A stretch of 42,572 nt of DNA from RGIG3009 sp045541495. Its GTDB lineage: Bacteria; Bacillota; Clostridia; Oscillospirales; Acutalibacteraceae. Below the pieces are notes generated by a model. The model was not told the DNA's origin. It ran no database searches and saw nothing but the letters and a program-made list of their open reading frames with translations. The stretch covers positions 1-42,572 of the forward strand of contig JAZQJE010000068.1 in NCBI GenBank assembly GCA_045541495.1, written 5' to 3'. Of this stretch, positions 1 through 5,920 are shown one piece after another (position 1 is the stretch's first letter; each line of letters begins with the position of its first letter). The position numbers were made by a program, and so were the translations under genes.

Positions 1-141
1 ACTCTTAAAGCAGTTAATCGAGGTATTCACCGATCCGGGTGATGTGGTAATAGACCCTTGCGCCGGTTCCGGCACGACACTACGGGCGGCTTATGAATTG
101 GGGCGGCACTCTTACGGATTCGAAATCAACAAAGAGTTTGC
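1..141. repeat. Terminal redundancy (copy 1 of 2)
   Basis: Bases 1-141 are identical to 42432-42572. The overlap runs exactly to the last base and lies inside one continuous methyltransferase reading frame. The simplest reading is a circular assembly graph cut at an arbitrary point, because 141 is a common maximum k-mer length in metagenome assembly. The phage unit is then about 42,431 bp, either circularly permuted or a circularised prophage form. A true 141-bp direct terminal repeat is possible but unlikely inside a coding sequence. Confidence 0.9.
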
Positions 142-208
142 ACGGAGAGCAAAAGAAGAAATGCTCAATTTCGATTCGATGCCCCGGCAGCTTTCGCTGT
201 TCGATTAG
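1..208 (+). CDS. DNA methyltransferase, C-terminal part (continues from 41773)
   Basis: This is the 3' end of the gene that starts at 41773. When the 141-base overlap is collapsed, one frame of 288 residues results. The visible part holds the motif I-type S-adenosylmethionine loop DPCAGSGTT (near residues 238-246 of the whole protein), then the helix EINKEFARRAKEEM, and ends in QLSLFD, a C-terminus common in phage adenine or cytosine N-methyltransferases. The stop is at 206-208, and the next gene has its Shine-Dalgarno overlapping this stop, so the two are translationally close. Confidence 0.85.
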   Translation, partial: LLKQLIEVFTDPGDVVIDPCAGSGTTLRAAYELGRHSYGFEINKEFARRAKEEMLNFDSMPRQLSLFD

Positions 209-220
209 GGGGTGCGGAAA

Positions 221-1048
221 ATGATAAATTCAGATGCCGTTTTGACCGACGATGAGATCCGCCAGCAAATCATTGACCTGTTGGCAGAGTACCACCGAAA
301 AAACGATATCGCGCCCACGTTATCACGGATATTCGATCAGATGAGAGTAGGCCGAACGCGATTTGATAAAGCGGCGGATGCTTTACTTGCTGACGGTCGC
401 ATAGAGTCGCGAACCGCCGGAACCGCCGGACATACCTATTTTCGCCTGGTTGGGAGCTGCGCCGAATGGCCAACAGCGAGAACCGATGTTGTTATGGGCG
501 TTATAAAGGCTGTTAACGACGCTGGAAGGGCCGCTAAGAGTGCCGATGTAACACGGATGACAAATCTATCAAGCAACGACATAAAACGCGGTCTGAACGC
601 CTTACAACGCGAAGGGCGCACCATCAGCGTCATCGACGGTCCGTCACAAGCGGCGATTTATACCGGCTATATCATCAACCGTGACGAATACAAGCCGCTG
701 TTAGCTAAGTATGAGCGCAAGACACCGAAAGAACCGGAATTAAAAGACGGCGAAAGCATCGCGCCGCATCCAGTCCGTAACCCTCGGAACATTGGCACCG
801 GGATTTCACGCGGGGAAGTCGTGGCGGCAAAGGCCCGGACAAAGCCCGGCGATGTTCTGCCGATAGTCCGGCGGTACGCAAGCGAAAACACCGTTTTTGT
901 TAGCGGGCGGTTGACCGTCAAATACACGATGCCGCATATATGCGTGTTTGCCAATGGCGAATCTGTTAAATGGTGCGAAATCGCCTTGCATTACAGGAAG
1001 GGCGCACCGATACCGCTTGAAAAGGAGGGCGCGAAATGGGCGATGTAA
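221..1048 (+). CDS. Hypothetical early protein with winged-helix-like N-terminus
   Basis: A 275-residue protein not assigned to a named family. The ATG at 221 is chosen because AGGGGGTG at 207-214 sits seven bases upstream; an in-frame GTG at 212 would overlap that site. Residues 1-80 contain two short helix-rich stretches of the kind seen in winged-helix repeats (IRQQIIDLLAEYH, then FDKAADALLADGRIE), echoed around residues 90-135 (DVTRMTNLSSNDIKRGLNAL). This suggests tandem DNA-binding helices. It follows the methyltransferase directly and overlaps the next gene by 13 bases, so it belongs to the same rightward operon. Function unknown; a DNA-binding role is inference only. Confidence 0.6.
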   Translation: MINSDAVLTDDEIRQQIIDLLAEYHRKNDIAPTLSRIFDQMRVGRTRFDKAADALLADGRIESRTAGTAGHTYFRLVGSCAEWPTARTDVVMGVIKAVNDAGRAAKSADVTRMTNLSSNDIKRGLNALQREGRTISVIDGPSQAAIYTGYIINRDEYKPLLAKYERKTPKEPELKDGESIAPHPVRNPRNIGTGISRGEVVAAKARTKPGDVLPIVRRYASENTVFVSGRLTVKYTMPHICVFANGESVKWCEIALHYRKGAPIPLEKEGAKWAM

Positions 1049-1464
1049 AACAGATTGTTGCTAATCTTAAAACCATGATTGGCGGGCGCCTGGTGGCACG
1101 GGAACGAGAAATCCGGTTCGGAACATGGTCGGAAGCTGACGAACGCGATTTAAACACCCTTCAGGCGGCGCTGTCGATACTTGAACAGCCAATTGATAAA
1201 ACAAACAAGTATGTAAACAAATACGACCTTATTGATTGGATGGGCGAAATGTTCCCCGCTGGCAAAAATGCCGCCGTTGATTTCTGCACATTAAAAATTG
1301 AGGACCATATAAACGATATGCCGTATCTGACGGAAGACGGACGGAAGCATGAACCCTATGACGGCCTATTTGGAGAACCAACGCCGCCGCCAGAGTATGA
1401 CCCGTTCGACCGGGCAGATTTTGAACACGATGACAGATTGATTGAGGAGGAATGGAATGATTAA
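1036..1464 (+). CDS. Hypothetical acidic protein
   Basis: A 142-residue protein with no recognised domain. It starts at the ATG at 1036, behind GGAGGGC at 1024-1030. The N-terminal third is mixed-charge helix (LNTLQAALSILEQ); the C-terminal tail is strongly acidic and proline-rich (GEPTPPPEYDPFDRADFEHDD). The end overlaps the next gene by 8 bases and provides that gene's GAGGAGG ribosome binding site. It is part of the tightly packed early operon. Function unknown. Confidence 0.55.
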   Translation: MGDVKQIVANLKTMIGGRLVAREREIRFGTWSEADERDLNTLQAALSILEQPIDKTNKYVNKYDLIDWMGEMFPAGKNAAVDFCTLKIEDHINDMPYLTEDGRKHEPYDGLFGEPTPPPEYDPFDRADFEHDDRLIEEEWND

Positions 1465-1885
1465 GCCGTTTTTACTTCGCGCCGCCGGTTTTGTTATCGG
1501 CTGCGCAATTGCCGCCGCTGGTGCGCCGCTTATTTGCCTTGCCGACACTAACACCGAAATTGTATCAGAGGATGTTACCGCCCCGGCGGGCCATTGGGTC
1601 GATATCGGGGATTACAAGTTGACATTTTACTGTAACTGCCGCCGGTGTTGCGGCAAATGGGCGGGAGGCCCCACGGCATCCGGCACGATGCCCGCAGAGG
1701 GTCGCACCGTGGCGTGTGGTTCGCTTCCGCTGGGGACGCGGATCTTAATCGCTGGACAGGGCGAATTTATCGTAGAGGATCGCGGCGTTTCCGGGCGGCA
1801 TATCGACATTTATATGAATTCACATAGCGCTTGCTTGCAAAAGGGCGTTCAGCGCGGGAAGGTGTTTAAATGGGTGAGCGAATGA
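1457..1885 (+). CDS. Secreted 3D-domain protein (cell-wall lytic-like)
   Basis: A 142-residue protein with an N-terminal signal peptide (MIKPFLLRAAGFVIGCAIAAAG, likely cleaved near residue 30 after CLA) and a 3D domain over residues 50-140. The signature aspartates of this fold are visible in EDRGVSGRHIDIYM, after the usual TFYC, GGPTASGTMP and PLGTRI segments. The fold is shared with YocH/MltA-like murein-active enzymes and Rpf-associated proteins. ATG 1457 is preferred because GAGGAGG at 1444-1450 is correctly spaced. The location is unusual: it is far from the holin/endolysin cassette and sits among early genes, so it may act at the host envelope during infection or lysogeny rather than in lysis. 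The extra cysteines (CNCRRCC) may form disulfides outside the cell. Confidence 0.8.
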   Translation: MIKPFLLRAAGFVIGCAIAAAGAPLICLADTNTEIVSEDVTAPAGHWVDIGDYKLTFYCNCRRCCGKWAGGPTASGTMPAEGRTVACGSLPLGTRILIAGQGEFIVEDRGVSGRHIDIYMNSHSACLQKGVQRGKVFKWVSE

Positions 1886-2052
1886 CAGATTATCAGTTCC
1901 GGCAGTTAAACAGCCGCCTTGCGGAAATCAGAAATGAACTGCGAAAGATGAACAAAACAATGTCAGAACGGAACGCAAACAGCGCAACTATTGTTCTAGG
2001 CGAAATCAAGCCGCCCAAACAGCCAATTGATCCGATGGGGTATACAGAATGA
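1870..2052 (+). CDS. Small hypothetical coiled-coil protein
   Basis: A 60-residue (or 56-residue) protein overlapping the end of the 3D gene by 16 bases. ATG 1870 has GGAAGGTG upstream; ATG 1882, with GGGTGAG close by, is the alternative. Residues 5-35 (RQLNSRLAEIRNELRKMNKTM) have a heptad-like coiled-coil pattern. The C-terminal part is proline-rich. Its end overlaps the next start (ATGAG at 2049-2053), a sign of translational coupling. Function unknown. Confidence 0.5.
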   Translation: MGERMTDYQFRQLNSRLAEIRNELRKMNKTMSERNANSATIVLGEIKPPKQPIDPMGYTE

Positions 2053-2285
2053 GCTATTCAATTAGGCGATGGCTAACCTGTAGCGATGGCGCAATGTTTG
2101 ACGATTCCGTGAAAGCCAAAACAGCCGATGAGGCAATTAAACAGGCCGAACGGCTGGCGGGAATTCTGAACGTGATTAATGATGATGACCGCGAAATGAT
2201 CCGGAACCTGGAACCGGGGAAAACGGTATTTATCAAGCGTCCATCGATAAAGTTTACGATGAACATTAGGAGAAATAAGCGATGA
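2049..2285 (+). CDS. Small hypothetical protein
   Basis: A 78-residue protein starting with the ATG that overlaps the preceding stop. It carries one amphipathic helix (ADEAIKQAERLAGIL) and a basic C-terminus (NIRRNKR). No family recognised. It overlaps the following 51-residue gene by 4 bases (ATGA), so it is expressed with its neighbours. Confidence 0.5.
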   Translation: MSYSIRRWLTCSDGAMFDDSVKAKTADEAIKQAERLAGILNVINDDDREMIRNLEPGKTVFIKRPSIKFTMNIRRNKR

Positions 2286-2437
2286 AAGGATTAATTGATA
2301 AACAGGCCACGCTGGAAGCCATCGAACGCCGGAAAGATGAAGAAGTGGCGGATATTAATATCTATTATCTGATGGGATTCCAGGACGCCGCCGAAGTCGT
2401 GGCGAATATGCCGGAGGTGATGTCCGGTGAGTCGTGA
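2282..2437 (+). CDS. Small LID-motif phage protein
   Basis: A 51-residue gene (ATG 2282, TGA 2435-2437). Its N-terminus GLIDKQATLEAIERRK resembles the first residues of the genes at 3194 (DLIDREVALNCF), 3463 (EMISRQAVLNLL) and 3719 (RLIDADELKTAF). All four appear to be divergent members of one family of small accessory proteins common in Clostridia phages. The ATG overlaps the previous stop by 4 bases. Function unknown. Confidence 0.5.
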   Translation: MKGLIDKQATLEAIERRKDEEVADINIYYLMGFQDAAEVVANMPEVMSGES

Positions 2438-2594
2438 AACCTTCGCGATTGAATGGAATATTGCCCGCGCAGCCTTAAAGGGCATTTTAAAGCTGCATCC
2501 GCTGACGGTGCAGAAATGGGAGGCTGATGTTCTACGATTTCGCCTGAAAGAGCTGAACGAATACACGCCATGCGAATTTAACTGTTGGTTTTAA
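2427..2594 (+). CDS. Small hypothetical protein, GTG start
   Basis: A 55-residue gene starting at GTG 2427 behind a near-perfect GGAGGTGA (2413-2420) at ideal distance; it overlaps the previous gene by 11 bases. It reads as one or two helices (ARAALKGILKLHPL, DVLRFRLKELNEY) and ends in CNCW-like aromatic and cysteine residues (CEFNCWF). The strong ribosome binding site is the main support. Function unknown. Confidence 0.5.
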   Translation: MSRETFAIEWNIARAALKGILKLHPLTVQKWEADVLRFRLKELNEYTPCEFNCWF

Positions 2595-2610
2595 GGGAAA
2601 GGGGGAAACT

Positions 2611-2805
2611 ATGTTATTAGTTGATTGGCCCATGCCGCCGAACTGCATAAACTGCTTTATGTTCAACCGGAATCTGAACGACTGCATGATCTGTTGTCAT
2701 CCGCCGGTTGACCCATACGGCAAGCGCCCGCATTGGTGCCCGATTAGCGGGGAAATTGATGATGAAAAGGCCGTTGCAATACTGGCTGGTGATGATATGA
2801 GGTGA
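2611..2805 (+). CDS. Cysteine-rich small protein, probable zinc binder
   Basis: A 64-residue protein with six cysteines in the first two thirds. They appear as PNCINC, DCMICC and HWCPISGEI, a spacing that suggests one or two small zinc sites. It lies in the run of small early genes; GGGAAAGGGGGAAA upstream serves as ribosome binding site. Function unknown; the zinc-binding role is inferred from the cysteine pattern only. Confidence 0.5.
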   Translation: MLLVDWPMPPNCINCFMFNRNLNDCMICCHPPVDPYGKRPHWCPISGEIDDEKAVAILAGDDMR

Positions 2806-2809
2806 TGCC

Positions 2810-2959
2810 ATGAAAAGAGCAAACAAAAGCAAGCACAACAGCACCGGCAAACTGTTAAACATTAGCCGATACACCGGCGGGGGATTAACCCCGCTGGTGA
2901 CGGCAGATAACCGGATGATCCGCCGGATGCGCGGGGAAAGGAAAGGGAAAAAGATATGA
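2810..2959 (+). CDS. Very small basic protein
   Basis: A 49-residue, lysine- and arginine-rich peptide (MKRANKSKHNSTGKLL at the N-terminus, RMRGERKGKKI at the C-terminus). The ATG at 2810 follows TGAGGTGATGCC. Its stop overlaps the next start as ATGA (2956-2959). The charge suggests nucleic-acid binding, but nothing else supports a function. Confidence 0.4.
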   Translation: MKRANKSKHNSTGKLLNISRYTGGGLTPLVTADNRMIRRMRGERKGKKI

Positions 2960-3177
2960 GCGAAATCGGATATATGTACATGATCGGAAAATGTGAGGAA
3001 AAATTACGCGAATTAATGGGCGCTGAAGAATATTCTAAGTTTGCCGCCGAAATCGCAAGAGGTGCATTCAAGGCAGAAATCGATAGCATGGCGGCGGGAG
3101 ATTTTAAGGATTTCGTTCAGTCCCATTTTGACGAACTCACCGCCGACGATTACAACCCGAAAAATTTCGATGTATAA
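2956..3177 (+). CDS. Small hypothetical helical protein
   Basis: A 73-residue mostly helical protein (GKCEEKLRELMGAEEYSKF and AGDFKDFVQSHFDELT). It starts on the overlapping ATGA with the preceding gene and has GGAAAGGGAAAAAG upstream. No family assigned. It is part of the same polycistronic run. Confidence 0.5.
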   Translation: MSEIGYMYMIGKCEEKLRELMGAEEYSKFAAEIARGAFKAEIDSMAAGDFKDFVQSHFDELTADDYNPKNFDV

Positions 3178-3193
3178 GGCTAAGGGGGAAGAA

Positions 3194-3475
3194 ATGAGCG
3201 ATTTAATTGACCGTGAAGTAGCGCTTAACTGCTTTCATGATTGGGTTGATAAATACGGCGATGTTCACACGCCGGATGAAATGCCCGAATATCGGGCGCT
3301 TGAGGATTTGCCGTCCGCACAGCCGGACGAGGAAAAGATATCTGATGCCCTGTACAACATCTATCGGAACACGAGCCCGCATACATCGGCGGAGGGCGTG
3401 GCGGCTACCAAGTATTACATCCGCGAGATATACCGCGAGATATTCGGGAAGGAAGGGCCAAGATGGATGAGATGA
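3194..3475 (+). CDS. Small LID-motif phage protein
   Basis: A 93-residue protein. The start at ATG 3194 is fixed by GGGGGAAG at 3184-3191; a longer in-frame opening upstream lacks such a site. The N-terminus DLIDREVALNCF and the LPSAQP turn (near residue 40) match the family pattern at 3463 and 3719 (AAAQP, TIAQP). The second half is a helical stretch (YYIREIYREIFGKEG). It overlaps the next gene by 13 bases. Function unknown. Confidence 0.55.
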   Translation: MSDLIDREVALNCFHDWVDKYGDVHTPDEMPEYRALEDLPSAQPDEEKISDALYNIYRNTSPHTSAEGVAATKYYIREIYREIFGKEGPRWMR

Positions 3476-3732
3476 TAAGCAGGCAGGCGGTTTTAAATCT
3501 TCTTTCCTCGATGCCGCCGGAAGAAGCGATAACGCAAGCAATGCTCATTCAAAGCGTAAAGCAGATGGCCGCCGCACAGCCGGAACGCAAGCGGGGGAAA
3601 TGGATTGATGACGGTGACCCGTTTATGTGGGAATGCGGGTGTTGCGGCTATCGGGTTAAAAGGTACAACAATACGCGGTATTGCCCGAACTGCGGAGCAG
3701 ATATGCGGGAGGATGATCATGAGACTGATTGA
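3463..3732 (+). CDS. Small ISR-motif protein with C-terminal zinc ribbon
   Basis: An 89-residue protein with two parts. Residues 3-40 (EMISRQAVLNLLSSMP ... AAAQPE) are the shared LID/ISR domain. Residues 46-82 form a zinc ribbon: CGCCGY near the start and YCPNCGADM near the end give two CxxC knuckles. This domain pair, with GKWIDDG between, is widespread in small phage proteins of Clostridia. It is likely a nucleic-acid or protein adaptor; the role is unknown. It overlaps both neighbours, so it is co-translated with them. Confidence 0.6.
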   Translation: MDEMISRQAVLNLLSSMPPEEAITQAMLIQSVKQMAAAQPERKRGKWIDDGDPFMWECGCCGYRVKRYNNTRYCPNCGADMREDDHETD

Positions 3733-3976
3733 TGCGGATGAATTGAAAACAGCATTCCCGGCAAGCGAAAACAGCAGGCCGGTATTGATAGCATCGGTAA
3801 GGGCAACCATAAATCACATGCCGACCATCGCACAGCCCGAAATCATCCGGTGCAGGGATTGCAAAAATAACGATATGCCACCGACAGCCGGGAATGCTGG
3901 TTGCACTTTACTATATGGCATGACCAATCAGAATGGGTTTTGCTCGTTGGCAGAACGGCGGGAGGTGAGCGAATGA
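3719..3976 (+). CDS. Small LIDAD-motif protein with cysteine cluster
   Basis: An 85-residue protein. ATG 3719 is chosen because GGGAGGATGATC lies directly upstream. The N-terminus RLIDADELKTAF is the consensus form of the family, the middle has the expected HMPTIAQPE turn, and the C-terminal half has cysteines in RCRDCKNND, GCTL and GFCSL, a typical small zinc module. It is tandem with the paralogues at 3194 and 3463. Function unknown. Confidence 0.6.
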   Translation: MRLIDADELKTAFPASENSRPVLIASVRATINHMPTIAQPEIIRCRDCKNNDMPPTAGNAGCTLLYGMTNQNGFCSLAERREVSE

Positions 3977-4104
3977 TTGATTTCCTTTTGACTTGTGCCG
4001 CCGTTGTGGCGTTCCTGATGGGCATCGTAACGGTTGCCGGGTTTGTTGTAACGCTGGTGCTTGTGGTTAAGTTATGGGAGGAAGATGATGATCACAGACA
4101 TTAA
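3973..4104 (+). CDS. Single-pass membrane micropeptide
   Basis: A 43-residue protein that is almost entirely one hydrophobic helix (FLLTCAAVVAFLMGIVTVAG and onward to VVKLW), ending in a charged tail EEDDDHRH. ATG 3973 is behind GGAGGTGAGC at 3961-3970 and overlaps the preceding stop. It overlaps the methyltransferase start. It is likely inserted in the inner membrane; it could be an accessory lysis, exclusion or signalling peptide, but nothing decides between these. Confidence 0.5.
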   Translation: MIDFLLTCAAVVAFLMGIVTVAGFVVTLVLVVKLWEEDDDHRH

Positions 4105-4843
4105 TCAGCTTCCGGCGGAATCAGAATCAGCTTTTGTCTGCGCCGATTGCATGGATGTTATGCGCCGATTCCCGGACGGTTATTTTAACCTTGCTATCGT
4201 CGATCCGCCCTATGGCATCAATATGGGCCATACTTGCGGAATTGGTAGGGGGGGGTACGAACGCCCGTTCGGGGGGTACTCACCAAATATCAGTATATGG
4301 GGAAAACACAAAAGCATTAGCAAAAGTAAATTTTATCATCCGTTCGACGATAGCGCGGCGCCGGACGGGGAATACTTCGCGGAACTTATGCGAGTATCAA
4401 AAGCGCAGATTATATGGGGCGGTAATTTCTTCTTGGATTATCTTGGGAAAGCGTCTTGCATGATTGTTTGGGACAAGGGGCGCCGGGGGATGGATCAAGC
4501 GGATTGTGAAATTGCTTGGACTTCCCTTCCGGGCCAGTCCCGGATTTACGAGTTCAAGTGGAACGGGATGCTCCAGGGCGATATGAAGAACAAAGAACAC
4601 AGAATACACCCGACACAAAAACCGGTCGCATTGTATCGCTGGTTAATCGACAGGTTTACAAAACCGACGGATATTATTCTTGATACCCATGTTGGGAGCG
4701 CGTCAAGCCTGATTGCGGCGCAAGCGCTGAACCGTCGATTTGTCGGATGCGAACTGGACCGTTATTATTATCAACAGGCAATGAAACGATTCCAACAGGA
4801 ATCAGCGCAATTAACAATGTTTAATTTGTTCAGGGAGATATAG
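4088..4843 (+). CDS. DNA N6-adenine/N4-cytosine methyltransferase
   Basis: A 251-residue S-adenosylmethionine-dependent DNA methylase. It has catalytic motif IV VDPPYGI (residues 38-44) near the N-terminus, HPTQKPVALYRWLI before motif I, and a degenerate motif I DTHVGSASS (near residue 199) where DxxxGSGT is usual. The order IV then I resembles the other phage methylase. ATG 4088 is favoured over ATG 4085 because GGGAGG at 4076-4081 gives six bases of spacing. No restriction endonuclease accompanies it; protection from host restriction or a regulatory mark is likely. The histidine and alanine in motif I depart from consensus and could affect cofactor binding. Confidence 0.82.
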   Translation: MITDINQLPAESESAFVCADCMDVMRRFPDGYFNLAIVDPPYGINMGHTCGIGRGGYERPFGGYSPNISIWGKHKSISKSKFYHPFDDSAAPDGEYFAELMRVSKAQIIWGGNFFLDYLGKASCMIVWDKGRRGMDQADCEIAWTSLPGQSRIYEFKWNGMLQGDMKNKEHRIHPTQKPVALYRWLIDRFTKPTDIILDTHVGSASSLIAAQALNRRFVGCELDRYYYQQAMKRFQQESAQLTMFNLFREI

Positions 4844-4847
4844 AACG

Positions 4848-5324
4848 ATGGACAGAGAAGCATTCAAGAATTACATTAACCTTTTGAAAGAGATTGACGA
4901 AAATGACCGGCGCATTAATCAGCTTCAGCGACAGATAAACGATATGAAACCGAAGGCGCGGGAAGTCACCGATATTGTATCCTGTGGCAAACGTGGCAAA
5001 AAGCCGATTGCGACTAAAAAGATTCATGGCTTTTATGATCATTCGGCTATCAACAAGAAGATCGCCAATATGCGCCGCCGGATATCAATTAAGCATTTAC
5101 AGGTTGCCGCCCTTGAGGAACGGATCGCCGATGTCGAAGAATACATAGCCGGGATGAAGGATGATGAAATTCGACGGCTGCTTACTCTTTACTGTGCCGA
5201 TGGTGACGGTCATCTGAAAACGTGGGACCAGGTGGCGGAAGAAATGGGGCCGGGTTATACCGCCGAATCTTGCCGCCAGATGTTCAGTCGGGAGATGCGA
5301 AGGGCAACAACCCCGGATGATTGA
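4848..5324 (+). CDS. Coiled-coil/HTH protein, candidate late-operon regulator
   Basis: A 158-residue protein. Residues 1-40 and 65-105 are long charged helices with coiled-coil character (ENDRRINQLQRQINDM, MRRRISIKHLQVAALEERI). The C-terminal 50 residues (RRLLTLYCADGDGHLKTWDQ, then VAEEM, then CRQMFSREMRRA) look like a sigma-region-4-type helix-turn-helix. This architecture and its position directly before the terminase match the sigma-like or ArpU/RinA-type late activators of Firmicutes phages. Downstream are a tandem TGTCACACA repeat and a promoter-terminator pair (5328-5407), a plausible target. Whether it activates initiation or antiterminates is not decided by the sequence. Confidence 0.6.
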   Translation: MDREAFKNYINLLKEIDENDRRINQLQRQINDMKPKAREVTDIVSCGKRGKKPIATKKIHGFYDHSAINKKIANMRRRISIKHLQVAALEERIADVEEYIAGMKDDEIRRLLTLYCADGDGHLKTWDQVAEEMGPGYTAESCRQMFSREMRRATTPDD

Positions 5325-5327
5325 AAT

Positions 5328-5361
5328 TGTCACACATGTCACACACCCATTATGTTATACT
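5328..5361 (+). promoter_or_regulatory. Putative late promoter with tandem activator site
   Basis: TGTCACACA occurs twice back to back (5328-5336, 5337-5345). It is followed by an extended -10 element, TGTTATACT, with TATACT at 5356-5361. The repeats occupy about -28 to -45 relative to the expected start near 5368, where a -35 element or activator would sit, and no good TTGACA is present. This is the layout of an activator-dependent promoter and is the only promoter candidate seen just upstream of the terminase genes. Confidence 0.6.
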
Positions 5362-5371
5362 GTAAAATGAG

Positions 5372-5407
5372 AAAGCGCGGGAGGCCGAAAGGTTTCCCCG
5401 CTTTTTT
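5372..5407 (+). terminator. Intrinsic terminator immediately after the late promoter
   Basis: A 14-pair stem with one bulged C: AAAGCG pairs with CGCTTT, GGGA with TCCC, and GGCC with GGTT closing a GAAA tetraloop. It ends in TTTTTT. It begins only a few bases after the predicted transcription start, so unassisted transcription would yield an RNA of about 40 bases. The following stretch, 5408-5521, contains no gene; a short hairpin (GGC TTCGC GCC) is visible near 5438-5448, but nothing else could be assigned. A packaging site might lie here. Confidence 0.75.
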
Positions 5408-5521
5408 GGATTGTCCTCCATCCGGGCATCGGTACGGCTTCGCGCCGTGTCGGTGTTCGGGCCGGGGGATTTTTATATTTTGGCTGACCGCATAGCCGCA
5501 GAAAGGCGGGTGATATGCGGC

Positions 5522-5920
5522 ATGGCTAGAAAAGAAGATAACCTAAAAAAGGGCGCCATTTATCAATTTCGAACAGGGGAAGAACAGGCGAAAACGGCTA
5601 AAGCTGGCGGCATCGCATCCGGCATAGCGCGGCGCAAGAAAAGCACCATCAAATCGCTGTTGAAGGATTGGGCAGATAGCCCGATATCTAACGCGCAGCT
5701 TAAAAAGCAAGCCGAATCTTTCGGACTTGATACGGACGAAGGCAAAGCCGTTCTAACGGCGGCAATCCTAAAGAACGCGCTAAAGGGTAACAGCAAATAT
5801 ATGGAATACGCCCTAAAGCTGTTGGGCGAAGACAGCGCCCCGGATGATGTGGCGAATGATGGCTTTGTGGATGCCTTCAAGGCAACCGCCGCTGATGATT
5901 GGGGTGATGACAATGTTTAA
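5522..5920 (+). CDS. Terminase small subunit
   Basis: A 132-residue protein directly upstream of the large terminase, with the composition of PBSX-group small subunits: a basic N-terminus (MARKEDNLKKG), the segment GGIASGIARRKKSTIKSLLKDW, and an acidic C-terminus. It recognises the phage packaging site and delivers DNA to the motor. ATG 5522 is chosen because GGCGGGTGAT precedes it; an in-frame opening from 5411 would overlap the terminator region. The large-subunit gene starts within its last codons, so the two are coupled. The call rests mainly on position and general character. Confidence 0.72.
   Translation: MARKEDNLKKGAIYQFRTGEEQAKTAKAGGIASGIARRKKSTIKSLLKDWADSPISNAQLKKQAESFGLDTDEGKAVLTAAILKNALKGNSKYMEYALKLLGEDSAPDDVANDGFVDAFKATAADDWGDDNV

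Noticed and set aside
3041..3193. Longer start for the LID-motif gene at 3194
   Set aside because: The extension overlaps the preceding gene in another frame, has no ribosome binding site, and the family N-terminus begins exactly at 3194.
5408..5521. cos or pac site
   Set aside because: The location is reasonable and a small hairpin is present, but no recognisable cos-like or pac-like sequence could be pointed to.
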